Of a DNA stretch of 64,000 nucleotides, positions 7,478-16,065 are shown one piece after another (within the stretch, counting starts at the first letter, position 1; every line of letters starts with the position of its first letter). A model generated the notes under the pieces. The model made no database searches. It was not told the origin of the DNA and worked only from the letters and a program-made list of their open reading frames with translations. Made by a program: the position numbers and the translations under genes. Origin of the DNA: JBDFMH01 sp047238125 (GTDB taxonomy: Bacteria; Pseudomonadota; Alphaproteobacteria; Sphingomonadales; Sphingomonadaceae); contig NZ_JBDFMH010000001.1 in the NCBI RefSeq assembly GCF_047238125.1, positions 3,286,001 to 3,350,000 of the forward strand, read 5' to 3'.

Positions 7478-7765
7478 TCACATCGCGTTCGAGGTGTTGT
7501 CCATGGCCATGTTGCTGTCCATCGACATGTTGCTGTCCATGGACATGTTGCTGTCCATCGACATGTTGGCATCGGCACCCATCGCGCCGTCAACCGCAGT
7601 CACGTCGTTCATCGTGCCCATGTCGCCTTCCATGGAGGACATGTTGTCCATCGCCATGTTGGCATCGGTCGTGTTGGCGGTTTCGCTGCCGCCGCAAGCG
7701 GCAACCATCAGCGCCGCGCCGGCGACCATCGAAACGGCCGTCATCTTCTTGAGGGTATTCCGCAT
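7478..7765 (-). CDS. Methionine/aspartate-rich lipoprotein with internal repeats
   Basis: A 95-residue protein. The signal peptide ends in a lipobox (LMVAACG), predicting lipid attachment at the Cys and an envelope location. The mature chain is short and dominated by Met, Asp, Asn, Ser and Ala, with three tandem copies of a six-residue unit of the type NMSMDS. No domain is recognisable. ATG at 7765 is chosen because it begins directly at a signal peptide; an upstream in-frame ATG at 7831 adds a non-signal stretch. It has its own terminator. Metal (copper or silver) binding is a possible inference from the Met/Asp content, not shown. Confidence 0.8.
   Translation of the reverse strand: MRNTLKKMTAVSMVAGAALMVAACGGSETANTTDANMAMDNMSSMEGDMGTMNDVTAVDGAMGADANMSMDSNMSMDSNMSMDSNMAMDNTSNAM
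7509..7562. repeat. Three tandem 18-bp repeats inside the lipoprotein gene
   Basis: ATGTTGCTGTCCATCGAC, then the same with ATGGAC, then again with ATCGAC, are contiguous at 7509-7526, 7527-7544 and 7545-7562. Each encodes a Met-Asp-Ser-Asn type hexapeptide on the minus strand. A degenerate fourth unit follows. Such repeats can change copy number by slippage. Confidence 0.9.
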
Positions 7766-7852
7766 GTCCGACTCCCTAGATAGGCGATTTGGTCTGGGTT
7801 TCGCCCTAAAATCCCAAATCGCCGCCATCATTAGTCACAAAGCCCGCCATCC

Positions 7853-8515
7853 TCAAGTGCCGTCGCTTGGAGCGGCGAGCCGCGCAAGGAAGGCGGAAAA
7901 ACGTTGATGCAACGCGGCATCGAACGCCTCCATTCCGATATCGATCCCCAGCGCATGCAGGCTCGTGACGGGATAGTCGGCGATGCCGCACGGAACGATG
8001 CCCGAAAAATGATCCAGATCAGGATGAATATTGACCGCGAAACCATGCAGCGTCACCCAGCGCTTCACGCGCACGCCGATCGCGCCGATCTTCGCTTCGG
8101 TGCCGCCGGTCGCCACCCAGACGCCGATCCGCCCTGGCGCCACGAACGCCGACACGCCGATCTCGCCGAGCGTTTCGACCAGCCATGCCTCGAGCGACGA
8201 GACGAAGCGGCGCACATCGCGTCCGCGGCGATCCAGGTCCAGCATCAAATAGCCGGTGCGCTGCCCGGGGCCGTGATAGGTGTAGCGCCCGCCGCGGCCG
8301 GCGGGAAACACCGGGAAGCGGCCGGGCGCGACAAGCTCGTCGATCGCGGCGCTGGTGCCGGCGGTGTAAAGCGGCGGATGCTCGACCAGCCAGACCCGCT
8401 CGGCCGCGCCCGCATTGCGAATATCAGCGGCGCGCCGTTCCATTTCGGCGAGCGCATCGGGATAGGCGGTGAGGCCGGGGGCGGTGCGCCACTCCACGCC
8501 ATCGATCATGTCCAT
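7853..8515 (-). CDS. lipB: Octanoyl-ACP:protein N-octanoyltransferase
   Basis: LipB moves octanoyl from acyl carrier protein onto lipoyl domains, the first step of lipoate attachment. Seen: EHPPLYTAGTS, RGGRYTYHGPGQ, the catalytic lysine in TEAKIGAIGVR, and the catalytic cysteine in GIVPCGI. With ATG at 8515 the protein has 220 residues, the normal size; longer versions of the frame run through antisense of the neighbouring membrane gene and are not supported. The gene is divergent from the membrane protein at 8610. Confidence 0.93.
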   Translation of the reverse strand: MDMIDGVEWRTAPGLTAYPDALAEMERRAADIRNAGAAERVWLVEHPPLYTAGTSAAIDELVAPGRFPVFPAGRGGRYTYHGPGQRTGYLMLDLDRRGRDVRRFVSSLEAWLVETLGEIGVSAFVAPGRIGVWVATGGTEAKIGAIGVRVKRWVTLHGFAVNIHPDLDHFSGIVPCGIADYPVTSLHALGIDIGMEAFDAALHQRFSAFLARLAAPSDGT

Positions 8516-8609
8516 GGCCAGCGATCTGGCGTCGTCATCGGCGATGCGCAAGCAGCGGCGTTGCGCCCGCCCCCCGTGGCGGGATAGGGCGGGCGGCAGG
8601 GAGATTTGC

Positions 8610-9389
8610 ATGGCGAAGCCGTCGATGAGCGCGATCTGGGACGAGACCACCGCGTTCGTGCGCGCGGAGGCCGGCCTGCTGTTCCCGCTGGCCTTCGCCA
8701 CGATCGGCCTGGCGATGGTGCTGTTCGGGCTGCTTGCGCCGGTGACGCCGGACAAGCTGCCGAGCGCATCGGCAGTGGTGGCGCTGCTGCCGCTGGCGCT
8801 GTTGCTGCTGACCGGGCAGCTGGCGATCAGTGCGATCACGCTGCTCGACCGGGCGAGCGTGGCAGAGGCGCTGGCCGCCGCGTTCCGGCGGCTGCCGATG
8901 GCGGTACTGGCCAATCTGACCGTGGGGATCGTCTGCGGAATCGTGCTGGTGCTGGCCTCGCTGGTCGTCGCGATCGTCGGCATGGCCAGCGGTGCATCGC
9001 AAATGATGCTGGCCAATATCGCCGCCATGGTTGCCGCACCGGCGATCCTGTGGCTGTTCGTCCGGATCCTGCCGGTTCAGGGTGCGATCGTGGTACGGCC
9101 GCCCGCGATCAGCCCGCTGCCCGCGCTGCGCGAGGCATTCGCGATCACCAGCGGCAGTGCCGGCCGCATCGCCGGCGCGGCATTGCTGTTCCTGCTGGCC
9201 TATCTGCTGATCACGGTGGCGCTGCAGTTCGCGCTGGGATCGGTGCTGCTGATCATCGGCCGCGCGATCGGTTCCCCCGGCATCGGCTCGACGCTGGCGA
9301 TCGTGGTGGCCGCCGCGATCGGATCGTCGCTACAGGCAGTGTGGACGGTGTTCACGGCGCGGCTTTATCGGGCGCTGTCGCTGGGGTGA
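8610..9389 (+). CDS. Six-helix-type integral membrane protein, unknown function
   Basis: A 259-residue hydrophobic protein with about six predicted membrane spans and a GSAGRIAGAAL stretch. The overall layout resembles the glycerophosphoryl-diester or DUF-type membrane proteins frequent in sphingomonads, but I cannot assign a family. ATG at 8610 is preceded by GGCAGGGAG about 8 nt upstream. It is divergent from lipB. Confidence 0.8.
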   Translation: MAKPSMSAIWDETTAFVRAEAGLLFPLAFATIGLAMVLFGLLAPVTPDKLPSASAVVALLPLALLLLTGQLAISAITLLDRASVAEALAAAFRRLPMAVLANLTVGIVCGIVLVLASLVVAIVGMASGASQMMLANIAAMVAAPAILWLFVRILPVQGAIVVRPPAISPLPALREAFAITSGSAGRIAGAALLFLLAYLLITVALQFALGSVLLIIGRAIGSPGIGSTLAIVVAAAIGSSLQAVWTVFTARLYRALSLG

Positions 9390-9605
9390 TCAGGCTACGC
9401 CGCGATCGTCCTGGATCCAGCGCTGATACGGGTCGCGGGCCAGCGGAGTGCCGCAGCGGCGGCAATTGCCGATGAAAGCCTCGCCATCATGACGGACTTT
9501 CTGCCGATCCGGTTCGTGCCCGCTGACCAAGCATAAGGGACGCAGCAATTTCGACACCCCGGCCTTCCCTCGCAACATCGTCTTGTTGCGCGCCGCTTTG
9601 CGCAA
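9390..9605 (-). CDS. Small protein with a CxxC pair
   Basis: Up to 71 residues containing RPLCLVSGHEPDR and NCRRCGTPLARDPYQRW. The two Cys of CRRC together with the upstream Cys and His could form a zinc-ribbon-like site. The frame opens with TTG at 9605; ATG at 9578 (MLRGKAGVSKLL) is an equally good start. Its stop is adjacent to the end of the plus-strand membrane gene. It follows the beta-helix gene by only 3 nt and may share its transcript. Confidence 0.6.
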   Translation of the reverse strand: MRKAARNKTMLRGKAGVSKLLRPLCLVSGHEPDRQKVRHDGEAFIGNCRRCGTPLARDPYQRWIQDDRGVA

Positions 9606-9608
9606 ATC

Positions 9609-11480
9609 CTAGTTCAACGCAAGCCAGTCGCCCACGCCGGCCATACCGACCGAGAGCCAGACCCGGCCGGTCGGCTGCGCGACGTGCAGAATGCCGATTC
9701 CATCCGGTGCGCGCGTGGGTGGTGCTGCCGCCAGCCTTACACTGGAGAGATGTTCGGTCCCGGCCCCTGTGCGGCGTTGATACACAGGGCCGGCCTCATC
9801 GCGATAGAGCGCGCCTTCCACCACGTGATCCGGCCCAGGGCGGGCTGCAAGCAGCATCGGCGCACCCAACTCCACTGCGTCGCCCGGATTGCCGTAACTC
9901 AGCAACCGGATGAAGTCCTTTTCGGCATTGCCCGGCTGTGAAAGCGTCGCGCCGATGGACAGGGCGAGCGCATCCTGTCGCATATAACCATAGCGGATGA
10001 GGCCCGAGGGGGCGCCCATCTGGAGGCGCCAGTAGATCGGGCTTGCTTCCCCGACGGCTTCGACGCCGGCATCGTTGGCGAACAGGGTCGGCGGCCGGCG
10101 CACGTAGCCAGGACCCGGATCATTGCTTGCAGCATAGCCGGCACTGATCGGCCTTCCCCGGCCGCGCTGGTCCGGCAGCCAGTTGCTACGCACCCCGACA
10201 CGCTTGGCGACGAAGGCGTTTCCCGGATTGTCATGGAGCATGGTCCCGATCCGCACCGTCCGTGTGCCGGCATCGGCATAGTCGACCAAAGCGGATCGTG
10301 GATCGCGCGGATCGCCGAGCCAGGCACCGGAAACCTGTTCGATATCGACAAGGTCGCACGACGCCAGGGTGATCGCACGTCGTGCGCCTTCGATATGGGT
10401 GCGACCGATGCGCGCGGCGACGAGTCGATGCAGCCGTACTGCATTGGCGCGGACCGCCGGGTCGCGCATGGTATCGGCCCCCGCTTGGGTCTTGGGATGT
10501 TCGACGAAGAGATGATCGATGTCGAGCAGACCCGAGCGTTGATCGCCCGTAATTCCCATGTTCGTATCGAAAGCGTATCCGTCAGCCGACAGCACCGCGC
10601 CGACCAGCCAGATATGGCGCAGGGCGACGTCGGACCCGCGATCCAGCGTGAGCGCCGGACCGAGACTGTCCTTCACCATCAGCCGGCTGATCTCGGATCC
10701 GATCCACTGGCCCCACCATTGAACGATTCCGCCTGCCACGGGGCGGCTTTGCCCTGCTGCGTTGCCATCGATGCAGAAGCCTTCAATGCAAGTATAATGG
10801 GTTGCCGGCGTGGTCGGGTCGGCCGCCGCCGGTGTCTGGATGGCGGCGCAGTTGGCGCCCGACAGCAAACGGATGATCGCACCCTTGCCAGGCAAGTCTT
10901 CGAACGCACCAAGATGACGCAGCGCTGTACCGCGCTGGAGACGGATTGGCTGGCCGATCGCATAACTGGCGCCGCTTGGCGAGGTAACGACGCCCGGACC
11001 CATGTCGCGGAGGCCCGCGTTGATCGCGTCGGAACAGTCCCAGGTGGAGCGGCCCTCGAGAATCGGCGCTATCCGGGCATACGGCAGGAAATCGAGAAGC
11101 GAGCGTTGTTCACGCAGCTTGTCGGAGACGAACCGTGCGCTTCCGTCCGATCCGGGAGGTCGATACGCAATGCCAGTCGCCGGTATCGCCGGCATGCGGA
11201 CCCCGGCCAGCCACGCGATGAAATCGGTGTCGCTGGCATCGGCTGCGATCAGGCCTTGCGCTCGTGCGATGTCCGCGGCCGACGCACCGCGAAGTGCATC
11301 CAGGAAATCCTGTTCGTTCTTGCCCGCATTGCCCGGCATCGCTCGCCAGATCGCGAAGCCTCCGCCCGTCTGCGCGGCGACCGCGCCGGCCGCCGCGCCC
11401 CCGCCGAGGGCAAGCGCGGCGAGCGCCGCGCGACGACTGTGGCCGCCATCGGCTGACGCTGGAGAAGGATGGTCGTCCAT
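9609..11480 (-). CDS. Tat-exported right-handed beta-helix-like protein next to the EPS locus
   Basis: A 623-residue protein starting MDDHPSPASADGGHSRRAALAALALGG by position; the SRR motif followed by an Ala-rich hydrophobic stretch ending AVAAQ suggests a Tat signal. The body has features of parallel beta-helix (pectate-lyase-like) proteins: WDCSDAINAGLRDMG near the start, then many short hydrophobic strand-turn units such as GIVQWWGQWIGSEISRLMV. No catalytic residues can be named. It is divergent from the Wzy-like gene, 97 to 136 nt away. It may cut or bind the polysaccharide made by the locus; this is inference from position and fold. Confidence 0.7.
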   Translation of the reverse strand: MDDHPSPASADGGHSRRAALAALALGGGAAAGAVAAQTGGGFAIWRAMPGNAGKNEQDFLDALRGASAADIARAQGLIAADASDTDFIAWLAGVRMPAIPATGIAYRPPGSDGSARFVSDKLREQRSLLDFLPYARIAPILEGRSTWDCSDAINAGLRDMGPGVVTSPSGASYAIGQPIRLQRGTALRHLGAFEDLPGKGAIIRLLSGANCAAIQTPAAADPTTPATHYTCIEGFCIDGNAAGQSRPVAGGIVQWWGQWIGSEISRLMVKDSLGPALTLDRGSDVALRHIWLVGAVLSADGYAFDTNMGITGDQRSGLLDIDHLFVEHPKTQAGADTMRDPAVRANAVRLHRLVAARIGRTHIEGARRAITLASCDLVDIEQVSGAWLGDPRDPRSALVDYADAGTRTVRIGTMLHDNPGNAFVAKRVGVRSNWLPDQRGRGRPISAGYAASNDPGPGYVRRPPTLFANDAGVEAVGEASPIYWRLQMGAPSGLIRYGYMRQDALALSIGATLSQPGNAEKDFIRLLSYGNPGDAVELGAPMLLAARPGPDHVVEGALYRDEAGPVYQRRTGAGTEHLSSVRLAAAPPTRAPDGIGILHVAQPTGRVWLSVGMAGVGDWLALN

Positions 11481-11616
11481 ACGCGCAGCTAGGCGAGTTG
11501 GGGTGTCGGCGGCAAGGCGTCCCCGAGTTGACGCCGAGGGCCAAGGGTTTAGATGACGCCGCCGGATCCTGGCCGATGTGCCGTCCTTCGCATTCTTCCT
11601 CGAGGCCCGCTCGCTG

Positions 11617-12993
11617 ATGTCCGCGTCCTTCGCCCTGCCGGATCGCCGCACCCCGCGCGGCCTGGATGCCTGGATCGCGAGCGCGCTGGCGGCAGCCGCC
11701 TTGTTGCTGGGGGGGCAGGGGATGTACCTGACCCTCGTCGAAGCGGTTCCGCAGGCGATCGGGCTCGGCATACTCATCTATCTGGTCGCTGGCCGCGGGA
11801 TGGATGTGCCTGCGGGGGCTGTCTGGCCGGTGCTCATCGCGCTGCTGCTGCTCTGCGTGCCGCTGGTCCAATTGATGCCGTTGCCCGAGACGATCTGGCA
11901 AACCCTGCCCGGACGCAGCTTCGCGCGCGAAATCTCGACCGTCGCTGGGGTGGCGGGGCGTCGCATGCTGAGCCTCGATCCGGATGGCACGCGCGACGCC
12001 GCGATCCAGCTGATTCCAGCCGTGGCCATGTTCCTGCTGGCGCTGCGTCTCGATCGCCGTGGACGGCTATTGCTTGTCAGCGTGGTGATCTGTGTCGCGG
12101 CCTTCTCGATGCTGGTCGGGGTCCTGCAGGTGGCCGGTGGCGCGGGCTCGCGACTTTACCTCTATCCCACGCTTCACGCCGGGCTTTCGGTCGGGCTGTT
12201 CGCCAATCGCAATCACCAGGCGGATCTCGCATTGATCGGGCTTGTGCTGACCGCCGCGCTGCTGGCTGATGCTGCTGGCCGTGGTACTGCGACGATGCGC
12301 GTGCGCACGTTGGCGGGCGGGTTGGCGCTGCTGTTCGCAGCGAGCCTCGTGGCGACGGCGTCGCGGACCGGTTTCGCTCTGGGGCTGCCCGTGGCCGTCA
12401 TCGGCCTGCTGATGCTTGCCACGAGCAGGGAGATATCGCGCCGGACGCTGATCATCTTGCTGGTTGGGGGCGTCGTCGCGGGGGCGGGGTTGATTCTGGC
12501 CGGCGGTGGTGCCTTCGCGCGGCTCGGTTCACGGTTCGGGGCCACCACGGACATGCGGTTCGTCTATTGGGCGGACAGCTGGTTTGCCATCCAGCAATAT
12601 TGGCCGTTTGGATCGGGACTTGGCACCTTCGATCCGGCTTATCGCGCGATCGAAGATCTGAGCAACGTGACGCCCTTCTACGCGAACGCAGCCCATAATG
12701 ATTATCTCCAACTGTTGCTGGAGGTCGGCATAGTGGCGCCGATCCTCTTCACGCTGTTTTCCGTCTGGCTGATGGTCGCGGCTTGGCGGGTCTGGCGCGA
12801 GGAACGCGATATGGTGCGGATCGGGGCGCTCGCTGGAATGCTGGTGCTGCTGGCGCATTCGTTCACCGACTATCCGCTCCGCACTGTCGCACTGTCGACC
12901 ATGTTCGGGATGTTGGCGGCGCTGCTGCTGCCCCCGATGCCGGGCGGCGAGCTGGGAGATACGCGGCGAAGGCGTCGCCGCAGCGCGGCGTGA
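11617..12993 (+). CDS. O-antigen ligase/polymerase-like membrane protein (Wzy_C type)
   Basis: A 458-residue protein with about ten to twelve membrane spans. The Wzy_C region is seen as SRTGFALGLPVAV followed by a large periplasmic loop with YWADSWFAIQQYWPFGSGLGTF and NAAHNDYLQLLLEVG, a hallmark of O-antigen ligase and EPS polymerase families. ATG at 11617 is chosen; GTG at 11578 is possible. It is the first gene of a plus-strand run with the export lipoprotein and co-polymerase. Likely role: polymerising or ligating EPS repeat units. Confidence 0.85.
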   Translation: MSASFALPDRRTPRGLDAWIASALAAAALLLGGQGMYLTLVEAVPQAIGLGILIYLVAGRGMDVPAGAVWPVLIALLLLCVPLVQLMPLPETIWQTLPGRSFAREISTVAGVAGRRMLSLDPDGTRDAAIQLIPAVAMFLLALRLDRRGRLLLVSVVICVAAFSMLVGVLQVAGGAGSRLYLYPTLHAGLSVGLFANRNHQADLALIGLVLTAALLADAAGRGTATMRVRTLAGGLALLFAASLVATASRTGFALGLPVAVIGLLMLATSREISRRTLIILLVGGVVAGAGLILAGGGAFARLGSRFGATTDMRFVYWADSWFAIQQYWPFGSGLGTFDPAYRAIEDLSNVTPFYANAAHNDYLQLLLEVGIVAPILFTLFSVWLMVAAWRVWREERDMVRIGALAGMLVLLAHSFTDYPLRTVALSTMFGMLAALLLPPMPGGELGDTRRRRRRSAA

Positions 12994-13086
12994 TAGGATT
13001 TGCCCGTGGCAAATGGTCTGGTCTATGGAGCCGGGCGCAGGGGCTTGCCGCCACGGTGTCGGCCGTGGCCCGAAGTAAGGATTTCC

Positions 13087-13788
13087 ATGGTCGAGTCGAT
13101 CATCCGGCGCTGGTGCGTGCTAGTGCCGTCTCTTGCACTTGCGGCTTGCGGTACGACCAACCCCAACCTGCCTCGCGGGTCGGCTGCCTATGACGTGATT
13201 CCGGCCCCCTCGGCGGCTCGATCCGCGGTAGATTACAAGATCGGGCCATTCGACGTCATCAGCATCACGACCTTCCAGGAAGAGGATCTGACGCTCAAGG
13301 ACGTGCAGGTTGATGCAGCCGGGAACATCCTCGTGCCGCTTATCGGCACGGTGCATGCGGGCGGGCGGACATCATCGGAATTGTCGCGCGAGATCGCCGA
13401 CAAACTCGAGCAGCGCTACCTGAACGATCCGCAGGTGTCGGTCATCGTCACATCCTCCGTTTCACAGAAGGTGACGGTCGAGGGGTCGGTCAACGAAGCT
13501 GGTGTGTACGAACTGAAGGGCGAGACCACGCTACTGCAGGCGCTGGCGATGGCCAAGGGGCCCAATCGGACGGCAAGCACGGGACAGGTGGCGGTGTTCC
13601 GGATGATCGACGACCAGCGCAAGGTGGCCGTGTTCGACGTGAACGCGATCCGCACCGGACGGGCGGCCGATCCGCAGATCCAGGGCAACGATGTGATCGT
13701 GGTGCCATTCTCCACCGTGAAGGGCGCGTTCCGCGACATTCTGGCGACGGTGCCCGCATTCGGCGTGTTCGCCGTCTTCAACAATTGA
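13087..13788 (+). CDS. Outer-membrane polysaccharide export lipoprotein (Wza/Poly_export type)
   Basis: A 233-residue lipoprotein with lipobox LALAACG. A Poly_export domain follows: YKIGPFDVISITTFQEEDL, then SLBB-like strands with VTVEGSVNEAGVYELKGETTLLQAL by position. This is the short form of the Wza family, forming the outer-membrane EPS channel. AAGGA lies just upstream of ATG 13087. It lies directly upstream of the Wzc-like gene, the usual wza-wzc order. Confidence 0.92.
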   Translation: MVESIIRRWCVLVPSLALAACGTTNPNLPRGSAAYDVIPAPSAARSAVDYKIGPFDVISITTFQEEDLTLKDVQVDAAGNILVPLIGTVHAGGRTSSELSREIADKLEQRYLNDPQVSVIVTSSVSQKVTVEGSVNEAGVYELKGETTLLQALAMAKGPNRTASTGQVAVFRMIDDQRKVAVFDVNAIRTGRAADPQIQGNDVIVVPFSTVKGAFRDILATVPAFGVFAVFNN

Positions 13789-13827
13789 ACGGCCGTTCGG
13801 CCGGCGTGAACGGAAGTCAGTATCTTC

Positions 13828-16035
13828 ATGCTTAATCGCGACGTGATCATCGGCCCGGGCGGCGAGGCAGTGATTGCCCCGGACGGTCAGGCTACGCCTG
13901 CCGGTGGCCTGCGCGGATTGGCTGCCGAGCTAGACTTCGCGAAGATAAAGGTCGCGCTGCGCCGTAACAGGTTGATCCTGATCGGGATCATCGCCGGCTT
14001 CCTGCTGATCGGCCTGGTCGCGACATTGCTTGCCACGCCGATCTATCGCGCGGTGGCGAGCGTGCAGCTCGAGGAACAATCGTCGCGCGTGCTCGGGACC
14101 GAAGACGTCGAGCCGGCTACGAACGGCCTTGATGCTGAGCGATTTCTGCAGACGCAGGTCGATATCCTCAACAGCCGTTCGCTGGCGATCCGCGTGGCGG
14201 AGCGCTTGAACCTGTTCCGGGACGACAGCTTCCTGATCGCAATGGGCGAAGAGGGTGTCTCCGACGTCAGCGACCCCGCGCAGCTGCGCACGCTGCGTCG
14301 GGAGAAGGTCGTCGCCAAGCTGCAGCAATCGCTCGCCATCCAGCTGCCGCGCAATTCGCGGCTGGCGAGCATCATCTTCTACAGTCCTGATGCCCAGCTC
14401 GCGGCGCGTGTGGCGAATGCCTATGCGGAATCACTGATCGCGGACAATCTTGCCCGACGCTATCGCACATCGGCCTATGCGCGCGACTTCCTGCAGCAGC
14501 AGCTGGCCGAAACCAAGCGACGGCTGGAAGCATCCGAGCGGGCGGCGATCAACTATGCGCGTTCGGCCGGCCTGATCGACACATCTGCGGGCGATACGGG
14601 ACCCAATGGGCAACGCGCGCAGCGATCACTCACGACGTCGAGCCTTGTCGCCATGAACGAAGTTTTGTCGGTGGCGACCGCGGAACGGCTGCGGGCGCAG
14701 CAACGCTGGGAGCGGACGCAGGCGATCCCGCCGCTGCAGTTGCCCGAAGTCGTCTCTAACCAGGCAGTCCAACAGCTTTATCAGAAGCGTGCGGAGCTCG
14801 AGGCGGAGTATCAGGGAGAGCTGGAGCGCCGGAAGCAGGACTATCCCACCGTCAAGCAGGCCGCAGCACAGATCCTCGAACTCGATCAGCAGATCGCCGC
14901 GATCGCAGGGGGTATCAAGGCCGGCATCAGGCAAGGCTATGATATCGCCATGCGGCAGGAGCAGGCGATCCGATCGCAGCTCGATCAACTCCGCGGCAAT
15001 ACGCTGGCCGAGCAGCAGCGCGGGATCCAATACGGAATCCTCCGCCGCGAAGTCGATACGAACCGCGAGCTTTATGATGGGCTGCTGCAGCGCTTCAAGG
15101 AAGTCGGCGCGGCGGCCGGCGTCACGGCCAACAATATCTCGGTGGTCGACACCGCGGAGCCCGAACGCGTGCCATCGTCACCGCGTCCGGTGCTGAACAT
15201 GGCGCTCGCCGGGCTGCTGGGCGTGATCTTTGCGTTCGCCGCGATGGTCGCCCGCGAGCTGTTCGACGATGCGGTCCGTTCGCCGGACGATGTCGAATCG
15301 AAGCTCGGCGCGCCCTTGCTGGGCTCCGTTCCGCTACTCGACAAGAACGAGACGGCCATCGACGAGCTGAGCAAGCTCAGATCGCCGATGTCCGAGGCGT
15401 ATGCGTCGATCCGCACTTCGCTGGAATTTGCAGGCGAACGTGGCTTCCCGCGGACCCTGCTCACCACCAGCAGCCAGCCTTCGGAAGGTAAAAGCACCAG
15501 CTCCTATGCCTTGGCCCGCAGCCTCGCGCAGGTGGGCAAGCGGGTGCTGCTGATCGATGGTGACTTGCGCAAGCCGAACATGCACCGGCTGGTCGGACTG
15601 AAGAACGTGAACGGGCTGTCGACGCTTCTGATCGGTCGCAACACGCCGGACGAAGTCATTCAGCAGACCGACATCGACAACCTGTCGTTCATTGCCTGCG
15701 GACCGCTGCCCCCCAATCCCACCGAACTCTATGCGCGCGGGGCGCTGCGCGACTTGCTCGCGCGCCTGCTGGAACGTTTCGATGTGATCGTGATCGACGG
15801 TCCCCCGGTGATGGGGCTCGCCGACGCGCCCTTGCTCGCATCGATCGTCGAGGGCGTCGTTTTCCTCGTCGACGCCAGCCGATCGCACCGCGGTCGATCG
15901 CGTCTTGCCCTCCGTCGTCTCCTGAAGGCCAACGGGAAGCTCAGCGGGGTCATCCTCACGAAGTTCGATGCGCGACACCAGGGCTATGAAGGCTATGGAT
16001 ACAGCTACGAATATGGCTCCGCCGGCAATGCTTGA
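13828..16035 (+). CDS. Polysaccharide co-polymerase with BY-kinase domain (Wzc type)
   Basis: A 735-residue inner-membrane protein. N-terminal Wzz domain with a first membrane span (LILIGIIAGFLLIGLVA), long coiled-coil periplasmic part, second span (MALAGLLGVIFAFAAMV), then a cytoplasmic tyrosine kinase with Walker A SQPSEGKSTSS (Lys555), Walker A' LLIDGDLRKPN, and Walker B VIVIDGPPV. The C-terminal tail is a tyrosine cluster (YEGYGYSYEYG), the autophosphorylation site of the family. It controls polymer length and export together with the Wza-like protein just upstream. Confidence 0.95.
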   Translation: MLNRDVIIGPGGEAVIAPDGQATPAGGLRGLAAELDFAKIKVALRRNRLILIGIIAGFLLIGLVATLLATPIYRAVASVQLEEQSSRVLGTEDVEPATNGLDAERFLQTQVDILNSRSLAIRVAERLNLFRDDSFLIAMGEEGVSDVSDPAQLRTLRREKVVAKLQQSLAIQLPRNSRLASIIFYSPDAQLAARVANAYAESLIADNLARRYRTSAYARDFLQQQLAETKRRLEASERAAINYARSAGLIDTSAGDTGPNGQRAQRSLTTSSLVAMNEVLSVATAERLRAQQRWERTQAIPPLQLPEVVSNQAVQQLYQKRAELEAEYQGELERRKQDYPTVKQAAAQILELDQQIAAIAGGIKAGIRQGYDIAMRQEQAIRSQLDQLRGNTLAEQQRGIQYGILRREVDTNRELYDGLLQRFKEVGAAAGVTANNISVVDTAEPERVPSSPRPVLNMALAGLLGVIFAFAAMVARELFDDAVRSPDDVESKLGAPLLGSVPLLDKNETAIDELSKLRSPMSEAYASIRTSLEFAGERGFPRTLLTTSSQPSEGKSTSSYALARSLAQVGKRVLLIDGDLRKPNMHRLVGLKNVNGLSTLLIGRNTPDEVIQQTDIDNLSFIACGPLPPNPTELYARGALRDLLARLLERFDVIVIDGPPVMGLADAPLLASIVEGVVFLVDASRSHRGRSRLALRRLLKANGKLSGVILTKFDARHQGYEGYGYSYEYGSAGNA

Positions 16036-16065
16036 TCTGCCTGCAGGCGCCGACCAGCTGCGCTG

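Noticed and set aside
7509..7562. Regular 18-bp repeats that might suggest a CRISPR array
   Set aside because: The units are contiguous without spacers and are in frame in a lipoprotein gene.
8515..9028. Extended N terminus of LipB (reading upstream to 9028)
   Set aside because: The extension lies opposite the membrane-protein gene, and LipB from ATG 8515 has the normal length.
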